NCBI GenBank assembly: GCA_034008185.1
Contig: CM067083.1
Coordinates: forward strand, 119,930,837 to 119,994,836
From: Gorsachius magnificus
Lineage: Eukaryota > Chordata > Aves > Pelecaniformes > Ardeidae
Direction: 5' to 3'
Length of the DNA stretch: 64,000 nt
Part shown: positions 1-12,989 of the stretch, one piece after another
Layout of the letters: the number at the start of each line of letters is the position of its first letter
How positions within the stretch are numbered: the stretch's first letter is position 1
Translations under genes and position numbers: made by a program
Notes under the pieces: generated by a model
Database searches by the model: none
Seen by the model: only the letters and a program-made list of their open reading frames with translations
What the model was told of the DNA's origin: nothing

Positions 1-250
1 AAAATAAAGAGAACACAAACAAATTTTCATCTGTAGAATTGTGCACATGCATGAATATTGTCAGAATACAAATTCTGTTTTCTTGAGTCTTATTCATATG
101 AAGTGTGCATTCTTCTGGGCGCGCATGTGTGTGTTTCTAATGAATGCCTCAGTCAAATATTTTTACAGCCTAGGACATTCCTGCTTTGTCAGAGATCTGA
201 CTGACGCTTCAGAAGCCAACATTTTGCTACATCAAGTATTCTGCTATGAA

Positions 251-376
251 AGACCAGGTTGGACGGGGCTCTGAGCAACCTGATCTGGTTAAAGGTGTCC
301 CTGCTCCCTGCAGGGGGGTTGGACTAGATGACCTCTAGGGGTCCCTTCCAGCCCAAAACAATCTATGATTCTATGA
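251..376 (+). mobile_element. CR1 LINE, 3' tail fragment
   Basis: This is a 5'-truncated CR1 non-LTR retrotransposon tail of about 125 bp. It has the canonical order: the CAGGTTGGA block, CTGAGCAACCTGATCTGG, the TCCCTGCTCCCTGCAGGGGG hairpin-like stretch, GGTTGGACTAGATGACCTC, CCCTTCC, and a terminal pair of ATTCTATGA-type units. CR1 ends in a short octamer repeat instead of poly-A, as seen here. It has no coding capacity. It closely matches the tails at 58.6 kb and 15.1 kb, so it belongs to the same subfamily group. Confidence 0.93.
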
Positions 377-1550
377 AAATGCACCTTCCCCCCCCTCCCC
401 CTTTCATCATTAGTGCCTTGGCTCAGTACAACAGCAAGTGATGCACTGGAAGTGCACAGGGTCCTGCAACCTTCACCTGTTTTACCCTGTAGGAATTTCA
501 AGTTTCAGTGTGGGCAATTTTCCTAGTGACTCACTTTGAACTGCACTGATCGCAACACATGGAGCAGAGGAAATTCTGTAAATCACAGATACTAATCACA
601 GCCAGTGAGCATCAATGACCGGTCTACGTCAAATGATACACCTGCAGCAGATACTGGATCCCAGTATCTGCACTTTTGTGTATTCAGACAGATGTTATTT
701 CAGCTCTCCTATCTACACAGACCCTTTTAGGATGGTATTTGTTTTATTATAGTTGATTCTATGGCCCTGAGGATGACCAGTTGCCATGTTCCTGGAGCTC
801 ATTCCTGAAGCTCATTTCCCGGAGCTGCATTTATAGCTCATAGCTGACTACTGAGATCTTTGTTAAAGGCAAGTAAGAGCTCTTGAAATTTAGCTGAGAA
901 GACACTGCTCCACAGAGGGAAGAAATCATCTACATGTTGATGCCTAAACCCAGATTATTTTGTACATAGCAGCCAGGGACCAGCCAGCTCATCATCCAGG
1001 AGCTGTAAGGCTGTGGAGACTGCCGACCTGCTGGCTGACAGGTCTAAAGGCTTGAGTTGAGGACGTCAATCCCAAATTTGGAGGAGTTGAGGCAAGAAGA
1101 CCCAGGACTCTTCATGGATGCCTGCGAGTCAACCCTGACAGGGGACAGAGGGAAATGTATTGACATGTGTTTGCTAAAGAAATAAAATGAACATGTTTCA
1201 TGGACACTGCATGCAAATGGGAATACACAGAAGATACTTGCAGGAGCTGTTGCAGGTTTATTGTCCTCTTAAAAATTGTTCTTTCAGTTTTTCCTCCCAG
1301 GCCAGGTTTTCTAGCCATTCTTCCATCCTCACTTGAGTTTCACTGCTGTCCTCTGGCTTCTCCATGATGAGTGTATACTCTTCCTTAAGGGAGATGCCAG
1401 AACTGGATGGGGACTTACTGACACTGAAGAGAGAAGGAGAGGTGATTCATGGTCTTGTGGACTACTCTGCTCTTTATCATGTTCATCATTTTTCCCCCAA
1501 CAGCATGACAGTGTGGACATACATTCACTCAATTTCTGACCCACTGTAAC
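377..1550. other. Unassigned AT-rich sequence
   Basis: No gene, RNA or recognisable repeat is seen. Open frames here are short, overlap on both strands and show no domain features. A short C-run near 390-408 directly follows the CR1 tail. Confidence 0.5.
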
Positions 1551-1559
1551 ATCTAAACC

Positions 1560-1860
1560 TTTTTCAACAAAACTGCCGGTCTTCCTCATTTTGTGCAGTT
1601 GATTATTCTTACTCCAATCTGGACTTTTGTGTGTGCCATTATTAGAGTACACCCTGTTCTTTCAGACCATTTCTCCACTTTGTTCAGCTCATCCTGATGC
1701 CAGTCAACTCTTCCAGCATGCATGTAGCCTCTCCCATGCTGTCCATACCTTTACATTTATGCTGTCCATACCTTTACATTTATGCTGTCCATCATGCAAG
1801 TAATTTCTGAAAGTACTGAACAGTGCCAGGCCAGGGCAGACCCCTCTGTATGTTTTACTT
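1560..1860 (-). mobile_element. Decayed CR1/L3-type LINE remnant
   Basis: Read on the minus strand, this matches the reverse-transcriptase coding region of old CR1-like LINEs. On the plus strand it shows the complementary landmarks CACTTTGTTCAGCTCATCCTG, then a cysteine/leucine-rich stretch, then a block like AAGTACTGAACAGTGCC followed by CAGGGCAGACCCC. The last block is the antisense of the conserved region upstream of the RT VPQGS motif. No frame is open through it. A 23-bp tandem duplication at 1736-1792 lies inside. The match is by eye to the family consensus. Confidence 0.5.
1736..1792. repeat. 23-bp tandem repeat, about 2.5 copies
   Basis: Two perfect 23-bp units (1736-1758 and 1759-1781) begin ATGCTGTCCAT and end TACATTT. 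An 11-bp partial third unit follows at 1782-1792. It looks like a local slippage duplication inside the old LINE remnant. Confidence 0.95.
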
Positions 1861-1869
1861 GCTGAAACC

Positions 1870-3470
1870 TGATCTTGATTTTCAGGGAGGAGGTAGAAGA
1901 ACTTCTGAGTTCAATAGCCTTGAACGACCATCATGACCTCCTTAAGGAAATGCAGAAAGTTTAACTGAGGATTGGAGTGGGTGTTCAGGGTTCAGATAAC
2001 TTGCAACTAACTGTACATGCTTATAGACTAACAACTACTGCAAAAGAAGGCACATGAGCAAGATAGTGCTTGGCAACATCTCTTGTTTCTCTCTCTACTT
2101 ACACACACTGCTATTAAGTGACCAGATGGGTCCAGAACTTCATCTTGTGCAAATCTCTACTAGATTACAGCAGCTGAGCCTCCTGCTTCTTGTCTCCAGA
2201 GCTGCAAATCCAAAGCCTTTCACACATACAAAGTTAAGCTGGAAAGCGAGTTTCTTCACTAAAACCCACAGAGGTGTCAATGTGCCCTGGCACTCCAGAA
2301 GATTTGTTCTTTTTTGTGTCAGAAAGGTTTAACTGGATTAAAGAGATCGTTTTGCATAACAAAGTGGAAAGTTTTTGTCTGTGATATTCTTCCTGAGTTG
2401 ATAGTAATATACCTTGTACGGTCCAGTAAAGAATTAATGAAAAAACAGGCTGCTAAAAATGATGATGGGAGTATTTGGAGGGAAAAAAGCAAAAAAGCTC
2501 CATTTTGGGAGTGAAATGAAAGCTTCAAGTAAATGCTGAAGCGAATGTTACATGTAATCCTGACAAACTGTCTATGAAATCTCAGGAATTTTTAGAAATC
2601 TATTGAATCCTTATGGCAAGTGATTTATGTAAAGTTATGAACATTAGTGTAATTAGGGTCTTTTACTGAAAAAAAAATACAACTACAAGAAAACTCAGTA
2701 TAATATATTTATATATGTATTTGTGTATTTCATAAATGGTTCACTGTAACATGCAAATTCCTTGGCTCTCAACACAGCTCTACACAGATGGTGAACTTTA
2801 GTCAGCTAAATAAGTGCAACATTTCACTTCAAACTTTTCCTTTTATCTTCCACCTTTCTCTGCTCTTTCCCTCCTATTTTTTTCTGCCAGCTACTCCACA
2901 AAGAAGCCTGGGAACAACTATAAGGCAGTCTCCTCGGATTCCTTAATATTACTTCTGTGAAGACAGCCTGAATTCAAAGGCTCCATGTGAGAGACTGGGA
3001 AGATCTTCATTTCTCCCTTGGCAGCACTTTTATGCTGATAAATAGCAGTTTGCTCTGCATGTTTCAGTTAGAAGATCTGACAGGCTGACAGCATTAACAG
3101 CCTCCTCCTAGGCCAGTCAAAACCCCTTTTATCTCATTTAGGGCACCACGTACACCAGCTATACGTAGCCTGCATCAGCTTTTAAACTAGATCCACGCAA
3201 CTCATGTCCAATATTAACACCATAATCCCTTGGCTGTGCCAAAGCACCGCAGCTCTGTGCTGACTGTGCAAAGATTTGATCAGTGGCTTCACAGATGCTT
3301 AAGGCTGGAATGGGGACACTATGGGAGATAAACTGATTCAGTGAATTTAAAGCCAGAAAGGCAATGAAAAGACATTTAACGTGGTGGTGCACCTATCAGA
3401 TTATCCACAGGAACCTGGCTATAGACTCCAATAATTTTTGTTTGATAAAGCCTTAATTTTGTATTGGCTA
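1870..3470. other. Unassigned AT-rich sequence
   Basis: Nothing gene-like is recognised. The stretch contains an A-run (about 2669-2677) and TATAT-rich DNA near 2700-2730. ORFs of 60-90 residues occur on both strands without family signatures. Confidence 0.45.
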
Positions 3471-3479
3471 AAACATACC

Positions 3480-4190
3480 TTTGATATTTTTATAGCCCCT
3501 TGAAAAGATTAGCAGGTGAATGTTTCATTGCTTTCCTTGTAGTTTGTGGTAGTGATGAATCATTTCCATTTTCATATTTCTATTTGTAATTTTTAGGGCT
3601 TCCACTCCTACTACCTCTCTCTCTGATTGATTAAAGAGATGTTGTATGCTGGATCTTTCCTCCTTGAGAACATTTTCACAGACTCTAATAGCATCGCTGC
3701 TCAGTTATCTTCCTGATAAACTCCATGGACAATTTTGACTCAGATTGAGTTTCTCATTGAAAGCCATTTCCAGTAATTTGCCTTCCAATTCAACAAAATT
3801 TCTTTAAATATGGAGTCACTGGGAATGGATGTATGGAATATTCCAGCATTGGTCTCACTAATGCTTATATAAAATTGCCTTCCTTCTTACCACCTTTCTA
3901 TTCATATTTCAAGTTTGCCCTTATCCAGTAGTGTCTTCTTGAGAGTTGATGTGAAGCAGCTCCTTTTCTGAGTCATTGCTTTCAAGAAGAGAGTGCCTGA
4001 CTCTGATCCTAGGTCAGACCTTTGATCCTAGAGGGACATTTTTGCATTTATGTATATTAAATTTGAGGCATGAAGTTAATCTTTGTGTGAAAGTTCTGTG
4101 GAAAAAGGAGGACCGACTTAATGAGAGTTTTGTTGACCTAATCCCACACAGAAGCCATTCACTTCACCTGTCAGACAAAACTGGAGACCT
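3480..4190 (-). mobile_element. Ancient CR1/L3-type LINE remnant
   Basis: The plus strand carries the antisense of several old LINE blocks in order. One is a region like CCAGCATTGGTCTCACTAATG followed by a T/C-rich segment. Another is a block ending GGGACATTTTTGCATTTATG that precedes TTAAATTTGAGGCATGAAG. These correspond to the segment around the thumb and C-terminal part of CR1/L3 ORF2. Divergence is high and all frames are broken. The boundaries are approximate. Confidence 0.42.
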
Positions 4191-4199
4191 AGCTGTTTT

Positions 4200-7030
4200 C
4201 TAATAATGAAAAAAAAAATTGTTTTGCTGTGCTGCAAAGAAAAGTCTTAAATAGAAATAGGCATAGGCTATAAGCTGGTATTTAGATTTGGATGCAAACC
4301 TTCATATGGCCTAAACTAATGGATGGAGAAGTTACTTGGAGACATTTGATGGCCAGTCCACTTGCATTCAGACTTCTTGAGCTGCCACACAGCTGAAAGT
4401 AAAAGTCTATGAGACAAATATGTCTGCAAAAGTGCTGTTTGCCTGAGTGAGATATCTGGCTATTTCCCCTGGCCTGAAGAGTACTTGATACCAGTAAGCA
4501 ATTTCTGTTTAGCAAAATAATTTTTTCTTATTGAATTTTTTTCTTCTTGTTTTTACAATAGCCTTGGGTACATTTTCCTATTGCTTTGGCGAATGGGTCA
4601 ATCTCCTTTTCTTTTACTTCCCTGATTTCAATAGCCTGATTACTATGAGTTGTTTGGTAGCGTAGCATGCATAATGTTTTATTCCATATACTTTATTGAG
4701 CATGGATGTTGGACTCTGGCTTTTGGCTGGGACTGACCAGCAGAATGAAAGGAAGGACAGTCTGCCTAGTCCATGGTGAAAAGATGAAATTTCCAGATGT
4801 TGAAGGTTTTGTTTGAGAATATGCTCCCTCCTATGTGTGAAATACCCTAATTTAAAACCAAAGTCAAACAAGAAAGATAACAGACTGGTTTAACTGATAA
4901 TCTCCTTTTCAATATTTCAATTTTCAGTCTTTCTTTTCTTCTTTCTATAGCCTACATTAATCCCACAGATGCTCAGGGGAATGGGAGATTCATAGCAAGG
5001 TCTATTGATCCTTTCTTTTGCTTTATTGCAAAGAAGTACACAGTGAGCTAGGTGGTAACCCTAATTCCTGCCCTCGCCTTCCCATTGTACTCAGGGAAAA
5101 CGCTCCATTTCATATTCCCCAGTCAAATGTGGTATTTCCCTGCTTTTGGATCATTGCCTCTGTCAGTGTACAAGACAGGCATTCACTGGAACAACTAAAT
5201 TCTCCCTGATTAAAAAGATGGCTGTCCCTGCTTCATTATCACAAAAATTCATTATCAGCACATGCTGAAATTAGATAAAAAGTGATGAAGTTTGCAGAAG
5301 GAGACATGTGGCCTGGTTCATGCAGCTACATAAAGCCAAGGGAAGTGACTTTCCCCCAGTCTCTCTTCTATCTCCTTGCTTTCAGGCTCCATCAGGATAC
5401 AATCTGAGCCATTTCACCCCAGAGTTCCTATTTTAATTACGCCTGTTTTTCTTTTTCACCAGACGTCCAGCTCCTTGTCTGATCTTAGCTCCCCTAACTC
5501 TAACCCTCAACTTTCTTCATGTCCTGTATGACAGAAATAAGTATTTTTTCTGGGCTCTGTACTTAAAAAGCATTTTGATGACACGTCAAGAGAAATACAG
5601 CTTGAAGTGGGTGCATGGTGTGGAAAAAATTCAGACAAACCTTCAGAGAGAGACAAATGAACACAGGGCCCTAAGATGAAAAATATCACACAGCATTAAG
5701 GCAGGCAGAACAACTCTAAAAACCTGAAGTTAAAATATGCCTTATAGGTGCTACAGAAGATAAGGTACAGCTGATCTTCAGGAAATGTTGTACCCCTTCT
5801 TCCTTACCATCTCTTCTACTACTATTGCAAGCAAGATGCTCAAAAGCCCCTGGGCAGTCCCCCTCTAACTGCCTTCTTGGCCAGCCTCAAGTCAAATCTA
5901 GTTGCAGAAAGCTAAGAAAAACTCAAAACTCATGAACAAACAAACCAAGGCAGTATCCTGTCCAAGGTGGATTTTTAAATGCCAAAATTCAGCAAGTCCA
6001 TGAATTTGCTGTGAAGACAGTCTGGGGCTAATCTGCTTTAAGTGCTTGAGAGATACTCTGGTAATGGGCACCAGTATAACACCCGAAAATTGATAGCCTA
6101 GATTTTTATAAATTATGAGAGCTACACACTGCCCTAAGGTTAGCAGAAGTGCGATGTGCTCAGTTTTATTGATGTTGTGTTTCTTTTCTTTTCTTTTCCA
6201 ACAGTGAATCCTGTTTAAATTACAGAAGAAACTTCCACCAGTCCTGATAATAGGGGTGGGGGATAAACCTGGCTTGTAGTTCTGAGTGATATATACCCCT
6301 CACCCCAACACTGCAAGATATTAGCTCAAGGCTTGTCAGCCTCTTGGGTTTTAATTAATGAAGTTCCTGTTAAGGACATTTTTTTCATCACTTGCTCTAT
6401 TCCAACACATTTCTTTCATTTGAAACCTGAGCACTCTGCCAAGCAGGCCCACAATGTCAGAAGGGGAGGGAGAGCCTGTCTAAACTACAGTCGTCTCTCT
6501 GTTCAACTTGATTCAATTTAGTAGAATTTCACTTTGTCGAATGACAAGATGCTGTATTTTGACAGTTGCCTATTTATGCTAAAGTGGAGGCATAATAAAA
6601 TCAGTTTGGCGTCTGGCTCGCTTTATCTGTAGCTTTTACTTAAGAATCTGATGATCCTTTTTTTTTTTTTTTTGGTTTGACTGACATTACTGTTTAATTT
6701 CTGATTCGTTCTGTTGGACTGTTTTCCTCTGGGTTTGTTTTTTTTGTTGTTGTTAAATAAAAGCTTTCCTAAGAAACTGGCATTCTCTTCCTCGAACACA
6801 CCCTTCCTCAGCTGCAAATCTAAAAAAGGAGACAGCATTGTTAAAAGGAAGGAATTTTTTGTATATTTTTTTTTCCTTCAAAACTTACTGGAAAAAGTTA
6901 AATGCAACAACCGAGCAAAAAACTGCTACAGTTTTAAAGTAACAAATGCTGAGGCTGTGAGTAAGAGGCATTATGTTACTGAGGCAAAAATCCCCCCCCT
7001 GGCTTTGGTATGAAGTTTGTCTGATGATGT
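4200..7030. other. Unassigned sequence with homopolymer tracts
   Basis: No gene is recognised. Simple-sequence items include a (TTTTC)n-like tract near 6181-6199, a 16-nt T-run at 6658-6673, and further T-runs near 6740 and 6868. Open frames around 6.7-7.0 kb are low-complexity products of these tracts. Confidence 0.45.
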
Positions 7031-7041
7031 GCTGACAGGTC

Positions 7042-7073
7042 GTATGTTGGTATGTTGGTATGTTCGTATGTTG
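7042..7073. repeat. 8-bp tandem repeat, 4 copies
   Basis: Four head-to-tail copies of GTATGTTG are present; the third ends in C instead of G. The repeat is 32 bp long, with purine/pyrimidine alternation in each unit. Confidence 0.95.
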
Positions 7074-7553
7074 GGCTCCCCACCATAACGTGTGACCGCC
7101 TTCCAGTAGCCCATTCAGAGCCATGACTGGCATTTGTCGTCTGCTGTCTGCTCTTTCTCATACTTTCCCCAGGAGACAAGGGTGTGTAATAGGGGATTTT
7201 GCTTTCCCAAAGAATACTTTTTTAAGTGCTTGCTGATTGCCCTGTGTTAGAGGAGACAGCTTAGATGTAGGCATCTTGCATTTCAGCAGAAGACAGTGAG
7301 TTTTGTGATGTTTATTCATTCCTGGGGGATTTAATTCTACACTCAGCCCAAGCATTGAGAAATCTTGTCCTTACCTTTATTGCAGAAAATTCTCTTGAGC
7401 CAGAGATCAGTTCTGATCTTCATCCTGGAGCTTTTTTTTAGGACAGGGAGCCCAAAGAACACTGAAGCCCTGCATTGCAGCAAGTCACACCCAAGATGGT
7501 GTGCTAACAGCAACTGTTTTCCTTCCTCTCCAGATCAGTATTTCTGGCAGAAA

Positions 7554-7802
7554 GGACAAGGGGCAATGGGTACAAACTGAAACATAAGAGGTTTCAGCTG
7601 AATATGAGGAAAAACTTCTCTACTCTGAGAGTGACAGAGCCCTGGCACAGGCTGCCCAGGGGGTTGTGGAGTCTCCTTCTCTGGAGATATTCAACCCGCC
7701 TGGATGAAGTCCTGTGTAACACGCTCTGGGTGAGCCTGCTTGAGCAGGGGGGTTGGACTGGGTGATCTCCTGAGGTCCCTTCCAACCCTTGCGATTCTGT
7801 GA
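7554..7802 (+). mobile_element. CR1 LINE, 3' end fragment
   Basis: This is about 250 bp of CR1 3' end. It begins in the last codons of ORF2 (GGACAAGGGGCAATGGGTAC, the DRTRGNG-type peptide region) and runs through AGGTTTCAGCTGAATATGAG and the LPRG/VESPS-type region. It continues to GGGGGGTTGGACTGGGTGAT, CCCTTCCAACCCTTGC and a single GATTCTGTGA end. The tail sequence (CCTTGC, then ATTCTGTG) marks a different subfamily from the 0.25 and 58.6 kb copies but matches those at 16.8 kb and 51.3 kb. The coding part is broken. Confidence 0.95.
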
Positions 7803-9820
7803 AAGGATCACAAGCCCCAGAACGGAACATGCCACATTTAGCCCCATCACAGCATTTGCAATCCCAGCCCAAACCCAGACTTGAAAGAAAACCCAATTTG
7901 TGAGCTGAACCAAAGAGCACTTGTGTCAAGAACATTTCTGTGGTCCTCTCTACCTGAAGGCAACAGAATTCTGAGAAGGAAGAATTAGTAACCCTGGTCC
8001 TGGGCTTACCTGAAAGCAAGACCTGCCTGCTAAAACAACGGTTGCCACAAGGAAGAACCCAGAAAGGTGAACCACTGAGGAGTTACGATACTCTCTCCTT
8101 GTGTCTCTCTGGACAATCAGAACCTGATCTCTGATGCTCTAGTAGGCACCTGCTACTCAGCCTAAGGGTCCTGGCTCTAGTCTTAGTTGCCCCAGTCTAA
8201 ATCAAACCTTGTCCTGTACAGACCCAGAAAGATTCTAAGGCATTTCTGCCATCCTATTCCTGTGTTCTTCATGCCCAAGGTGGTATTAGATGTTGATTTT
8301 TCCTCTGGGGTTTTCTGAAGAAGCAGTCCTTGTGGTGGTATACATCAAAAAAACAAAGTAGAAAACCCATGCTTAAACCCTCTGGTCAATAACATGCTTT
8401 ATTTAAAAAAATATAAAGCAGTGTTTTATGATCTGTATATAGATCCACTGCAAAACTGGATTTTGCATGCCTTCTGAAGAAAGTAGTTTGTCATAGTCCT
8501 AATTAATTATGATCACCAGAAATCCTTATTCATGCCTGGGCACCCTGTTATTCCAATTATCATCACAAGGTTTTCTTTCAAGCTGAGCACTTATCTGCAA
8601 CCCTGTCACCTGGAGGGATAAAAAGCATTGGTGTTCATGCCAGCCATGAGGAGGTCCCACTCTCCATCCCTGGCTCCAGCCTTGGTCACGTAGTTGGGCT
8701 CTGCCCAAGCTCTCCATCAGCAGCACAGCAGCCAGGCACAGCTCTGCACCGTGCATCAGTGTTAAAATTGTTATCAGGATGGTGGCTGTTAGAAACTGTA
8801 ATGGGAGCATATAATTGCATAAATATATCATCTATCTAGCATTAGAATCTCCTTAAAACTGGTGGCTAGTTGTCATTTGGGTAGTCTGCCTTTTCTTATG
8901 TGCATATTGCACAAGAATTACAAGCATTGCCCAAGATTACAAGACTTCATGATGAGCCATCTCAGGGATGTTGGGCTAGAGGACATCACCTGGATAAACT
9001 AATCTACTCCTCTGTGAGTAAAGATGTAACAGATGCTAAGCTGGGAGGTCCCCCAAGGGGCTTTTCTATGCACAAATCCAAATATCACTGGCTACATTCC
9101 CCAACGCTCAGCAAAAAAAGCAGATCTATTGCTCAAGAGAGTAAAACAACCTCAAAACCATAGTATTGCACTGGTTGAGCTCAGGAGAGACTCAAGTCAT
9201 CACCAATGGTTTGGGCACCCTTGATTGCAGGACATTGGCCAGATGAAAATGTTCAAGGAATCTAACCAATGCACAAAATTATTGCAAATCTGATATGGAG
9301 AAAATTTTCCTGGCCTTGTAACTGATGAGTGGTTTAAACCTGAGCACAGGAGCAAGAAGAAATCAAGAAGGAAGGTACAGTGCACCTGACCTCATGTCCC
9401 ATAACAGACTGATGCCAATCTCTGATGAACCTGAGAAAAATAGGGACAAAATAAACACCAAAAATCAGCAGCCAAGTTATTCATCAAAGGTGGGAAAAAA
9501 AATCTTCCTGGCCTCTCTAGGCATCCAGTGGAAACCCTGAAGCATGGAATTAATTAAATACAAAGAAACATAATTAATTTAATTAAATGCAGTCCTTTTA
9601 AAAAGGGTTGCTCTGATTAATGCCTGCCCCTGCAAAAGTTTATGAATATATTTAGCCCCATTCCAAAAGACAACATTTGCAGGATCTTGATTAGAGCAGC
9701 TAAAAGCTCACCAATATGAGTGCAAGTGAACACTTTGCACTTACGGTGTGAAAGCAGACACGAGAAATGCCATTTTAAACAACACACTCAAAAAAGAGAC
9801 CAAAACATCCCCGATTTAAT
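7803..9820. other. Unassigned sequence
   Basis: No confident gene or repeat is recognised. The part near 8.9-9.5 kb has the patchy texture of old interspersed repeat, but I cannot place it. ORFs of 60-100 residues have no recognisable domains. Confidence 0.4.
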
Positions 9821-9824
9821 ATCT

Positions 9825-9955
9825 TCTGGGGCCAGGAGGCACCATTCAGATCACCTAGACTGACTCTCTGCATAATGCCAACCACAAAACCTCACCATGC
9901 AATTCTCACATTAGGTCCATTGGACTCTGATCCAGCCAGATCCTGCCACCCATTC
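9825..9955 (-). mobile_element. Ancient CR1/L3-type LINE 3' end
   Basis: The plus strand reads as the antisense of the 3' end of old reptilian-type CR1. It has CAGATCACCTAGACTGAC, a CTCTGCATAATGCCA block, then ACAAAACCTCACCATGCAATT and a spaced TTAGGTCC. The corresponding family blocks describe the untranslated tail of ancient CR1 copies shared by turtles, crocodilians and birds. The copy is short, non-coding and very diverged. Confidence 0.55.
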
Positions 9956-10290
9956 TCATAGCGTAAGATTTGGTGGGGGTTTTTTTATGCATCGATTTCA
10001 CTGTCTGATATCACTTGGCAGTGGCTGAGCTCAAATTTATTAAGTCAAACCGTTTCCCAATTAAGTGGCAGGCCTTATCATATCATTGGTCTTAATCAGT
10101 TCCCACACAACAAAACCCATTAAATCATCTCAGCTGAAAGTTTTGGAAATGAGTCTCAGTCACCCCCAACAGAGTTTGGGAAACTAAGGCTCAGAGGCTG
10201 ACAGTTTGTTACCATTGGGTGGTCATGTATCCAAGCATTTAGTAGGTCTGCTGTATTTCCTAACCTTCAAGATCTGGTGGAAATGGCTGC

Positions 10291-10318
10291 TTTTTTTTTT
10301 TTTTTTTTTTTTTTTTTT
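10291..10318. repeat. Poly(T) tract, 28 nt
   Basis: An uninterrupted run of 28 T. CR1 does not leave poly-A, so this is either a simple repeat or the antisense tail of an unrecognised element. I see no processed pseudogene next to it on the minus strand. Confidence 0.97.
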
Positions 10319-11822
10319 CCCTGCCCAGATGTCTTAGAGGGACATTTTCCTAAAAGGCTAGAAGATTTACTTGGAAAGATGTGTTAGGTTTTATGGAAGA
10401 GTGACCAGTTTGTCACTTGTCATGTGTATTTTTGTCTTTAATATTACTAGGTTATCTCCTCAACACAGTTGATGTGCATCATCTGCAGCTATTAGAAGTT
10501 ACAGTCCTCTTCTTCACCCAGTTACATGGCCAGGAATATTTTTTCCATATCAGATTTACCCATGATTTTGGGTGTTGCTATTTTAACTGTTGCGAACAGT
10601 GATTATTACTGGTACAGAATTCATAGCATTTCTCTGGTTCACCACTCTTAACACTATGAATACTTTCACTTCTTACAAATGGGACTAATAAAGGTTTTCA
10701 GAATGAGCATTGTGATTCCATGGAAATATTGCTTGTTTTCCAGTGAGTTTACGTCTCTGTGAGAGACACTATAAATATGGAAAGATTAATTTTTTAAATT
10801 CAAGCTCATCTTTTTGATGTTAATTCTTTTTTTTTTTTCCCTTAGTCAAAAGTAAAGCAAATGTTAATATTCTCTACCTCCAGATAGGAAGCAGATGCAA
10901 GAGATCTTAGCTGTTCTTCCCAAGGCCTGTTATGAGTTTTGGCTCAAATGTCAACATGAGTCAACATTTTACTTTTAGTGACAGGTTGGTTTAGTTTCCT
11001 ACTTAGTATTGGTTGAAACACTGCAAATCCCCCTTAGAGACAAAACACTGACTCCTTAACAGAAAATTGTTCTAAAAGCCTTAGTGAAATTTTCCAAAGT
11101 ATTTCGTGCGTTTTCTCCCCATTTCCTTGAAATTGCAGCGAGAAGGAATTTTATCATCAAAGTGAGCAGAACTGGCAAGGCATGAATGAATACAAACCAA
11201 AGAGGCTCCCGATTGCATCTGTCCTTGATGAGATCCATACACTGCACCTATGTGCTCTGTCTGTGGGGAGATCCCAGCTGTCGTGCTTGTGTTTCATCTG
11301 CAAATTTCAATTCCCCTCCAGACCTTGAAGAAGTGACTAGAACTTGCCCAGATTTCATACAGTTCACTGGGTCACTTTTATGAAATCCTTCAATCTTTTC
11401 TTTTGTGCTGAGGGTTATTTTTTGCTTCCTAGCGGGCCGCGAAAGCTGCTGTTGAGTTGTAGGAGGACTAACTTCCACACAGGAACTTGAAAATCAGGGG
11501 CACCCCAGGCCCTCGTAATTCAAGCTAGGTAGATACCGCTCTTTTGTGAAAAATCTTGGGAGTTGCAGCTTTGCAAAAAACACAAGCAAGAAGTTAGGAA
11601 ACTCCTCGAGGGATATCAAAGTGCAGGTTCAAATCCCAGTGGTGAACTGGGCAGAGCATGGATTTCAACATGGCTTTTGCACAAATCAAGCAGTAGCTGT
11701 GAGCACTGGACAGACAAAAATTGCCCTCACTTAAGTGTCATCGAAAGGGACACACATTTGCAAAGCACTTCTGTTTTGTAATAGACAGCATTTGCTGATG
11801 GAAAAGGTACTTGTTGAAAATG

Positions 11823-11846
11823 GATCAACCAAAATATTGGTTGATC
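11823..11846. repeat. Perfect inverted repeat (10-bp arms)
   Basis: GATCAACCAA at 11823-11832 is exactly complementary to TTGGTTGATC at 11837-11846, with a 4-nt AATA loop. No function is evident. Confidence 0.95.
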
Positions 11847-12989
11847 AATGAAATTCTTAACATAACCTCTGCCTGGCAGTGGGGAAAGGAGTGATCCCCT
11901 CATTCAGCCTACGCTGTGCCTGTTCCACCTGGATTAAGGTGGTACCAACTCCAGGTGCTAGCTCCGGGTACCAAACACATAACAAACCAACAACAGGCTC
12001 CAGCAACCCCCAACTGGACCATTATAACCTTGCTTAGACCTTCAAGTTTATGTGGTACTGTGTAGTTAAAATTGAGGTGCAGTAGTCTACCATCCAGTGG
12101 GCTTGGATGCATGAACAACACCACAAATTAACCTCAGATATAAGCTAAAACAAATTCCCTCTGACCTCTCTTCTCCTGAGCGAGATTTCATTATCTGTCA
12201 AGACCCTGACGCCAAAGGCAAGGTTTTGCATATCTGCCTCTGCTATCTTGTTTCAGTTTCCACTCCCTCTAAATGAGTACCAAATACTGAAACCTGCTGT
12301 TCTTAATTCAGGCATACTTGGGGGCTTCTTTCTTTTGCATTTGTTCCAAAAAGACCTGGCAAATGGCATCAAAGAACTATTTGACTTTGACTTTGATTTC
12401 CACAGTCTGCCCTTCCTGCCCACAGGTGGCAACAGGGAAGGGGATTTTGTGAGGCTGCGCCACCGAGGCCAACCTAGGCTGAGGATACTCCGTTAACGAC
12501 GATGGGGACAGAGACACAACTGTGCCAAGTGTCCTTTCAGGTCACTGCAGGGTGCTCCTGGAATGGACTCTGACATTATTTGCCTGCCTGAAGCACTCAA
12601 AGCCTCAATGAGTCTGAAACCAGAGACAGGCTTAAAAGAAAAGAGAAACCATTTTCCTTCTAGCTGTCAGAATCCCATATAAATGATCAGGTTGCAGGAA
12701 AAGGATCCTGTTACTCCACTGAATCTGATCACCCCTTCTTATGCTTTTTCCAAAACTCCAAGCTTTAAATGAATTCTCTTCCCTGGGTTTAAAAACAAAG
12801 CAAAGCAGAACCCTGGACACAGACCTGACACGGTGCAACCATTTCACAAAATACTGCAAGGAGCATGATGTTCTATACCACATAGCCACTGAAAGCATCA
12901 TATCAATACCCAGACTTTGCCAACATGACGGCAAGAACTTAATTTTGAACTCTAATCTCTAATCTAATGCGATCACCACAAACAGCAGA

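Larger units (their letters stand above)
9960..12980. other. Unassigned AT-rich sequence
   Basis: No gene is recognised. The stretch holds a 28-nt T-run (10291-10318), a T-run near 10828-10839 and a 24-bp hairpin at 11823-11846. A GGTTCAAATCC sequence at 11626-11636 resembles a tRNA B box but lacks a tRNA fold. Confidence 0.45.

Noticed and set aside
10291..10318. Poly(T) as the tail of a processed pseudogene on the minus strand
   Set aside because: No coding-like sequence ending at this tract could be recognised on the minus strand, and no target duplication is evident.
11626..11636. tRNA B-box match GGTTCAAATCC
   Set aside because: The T-arm stem does not pair beyond two base pairs, and there is no A box at proper spacing. 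It may be a trace of a SINE but is too weak to annotate.
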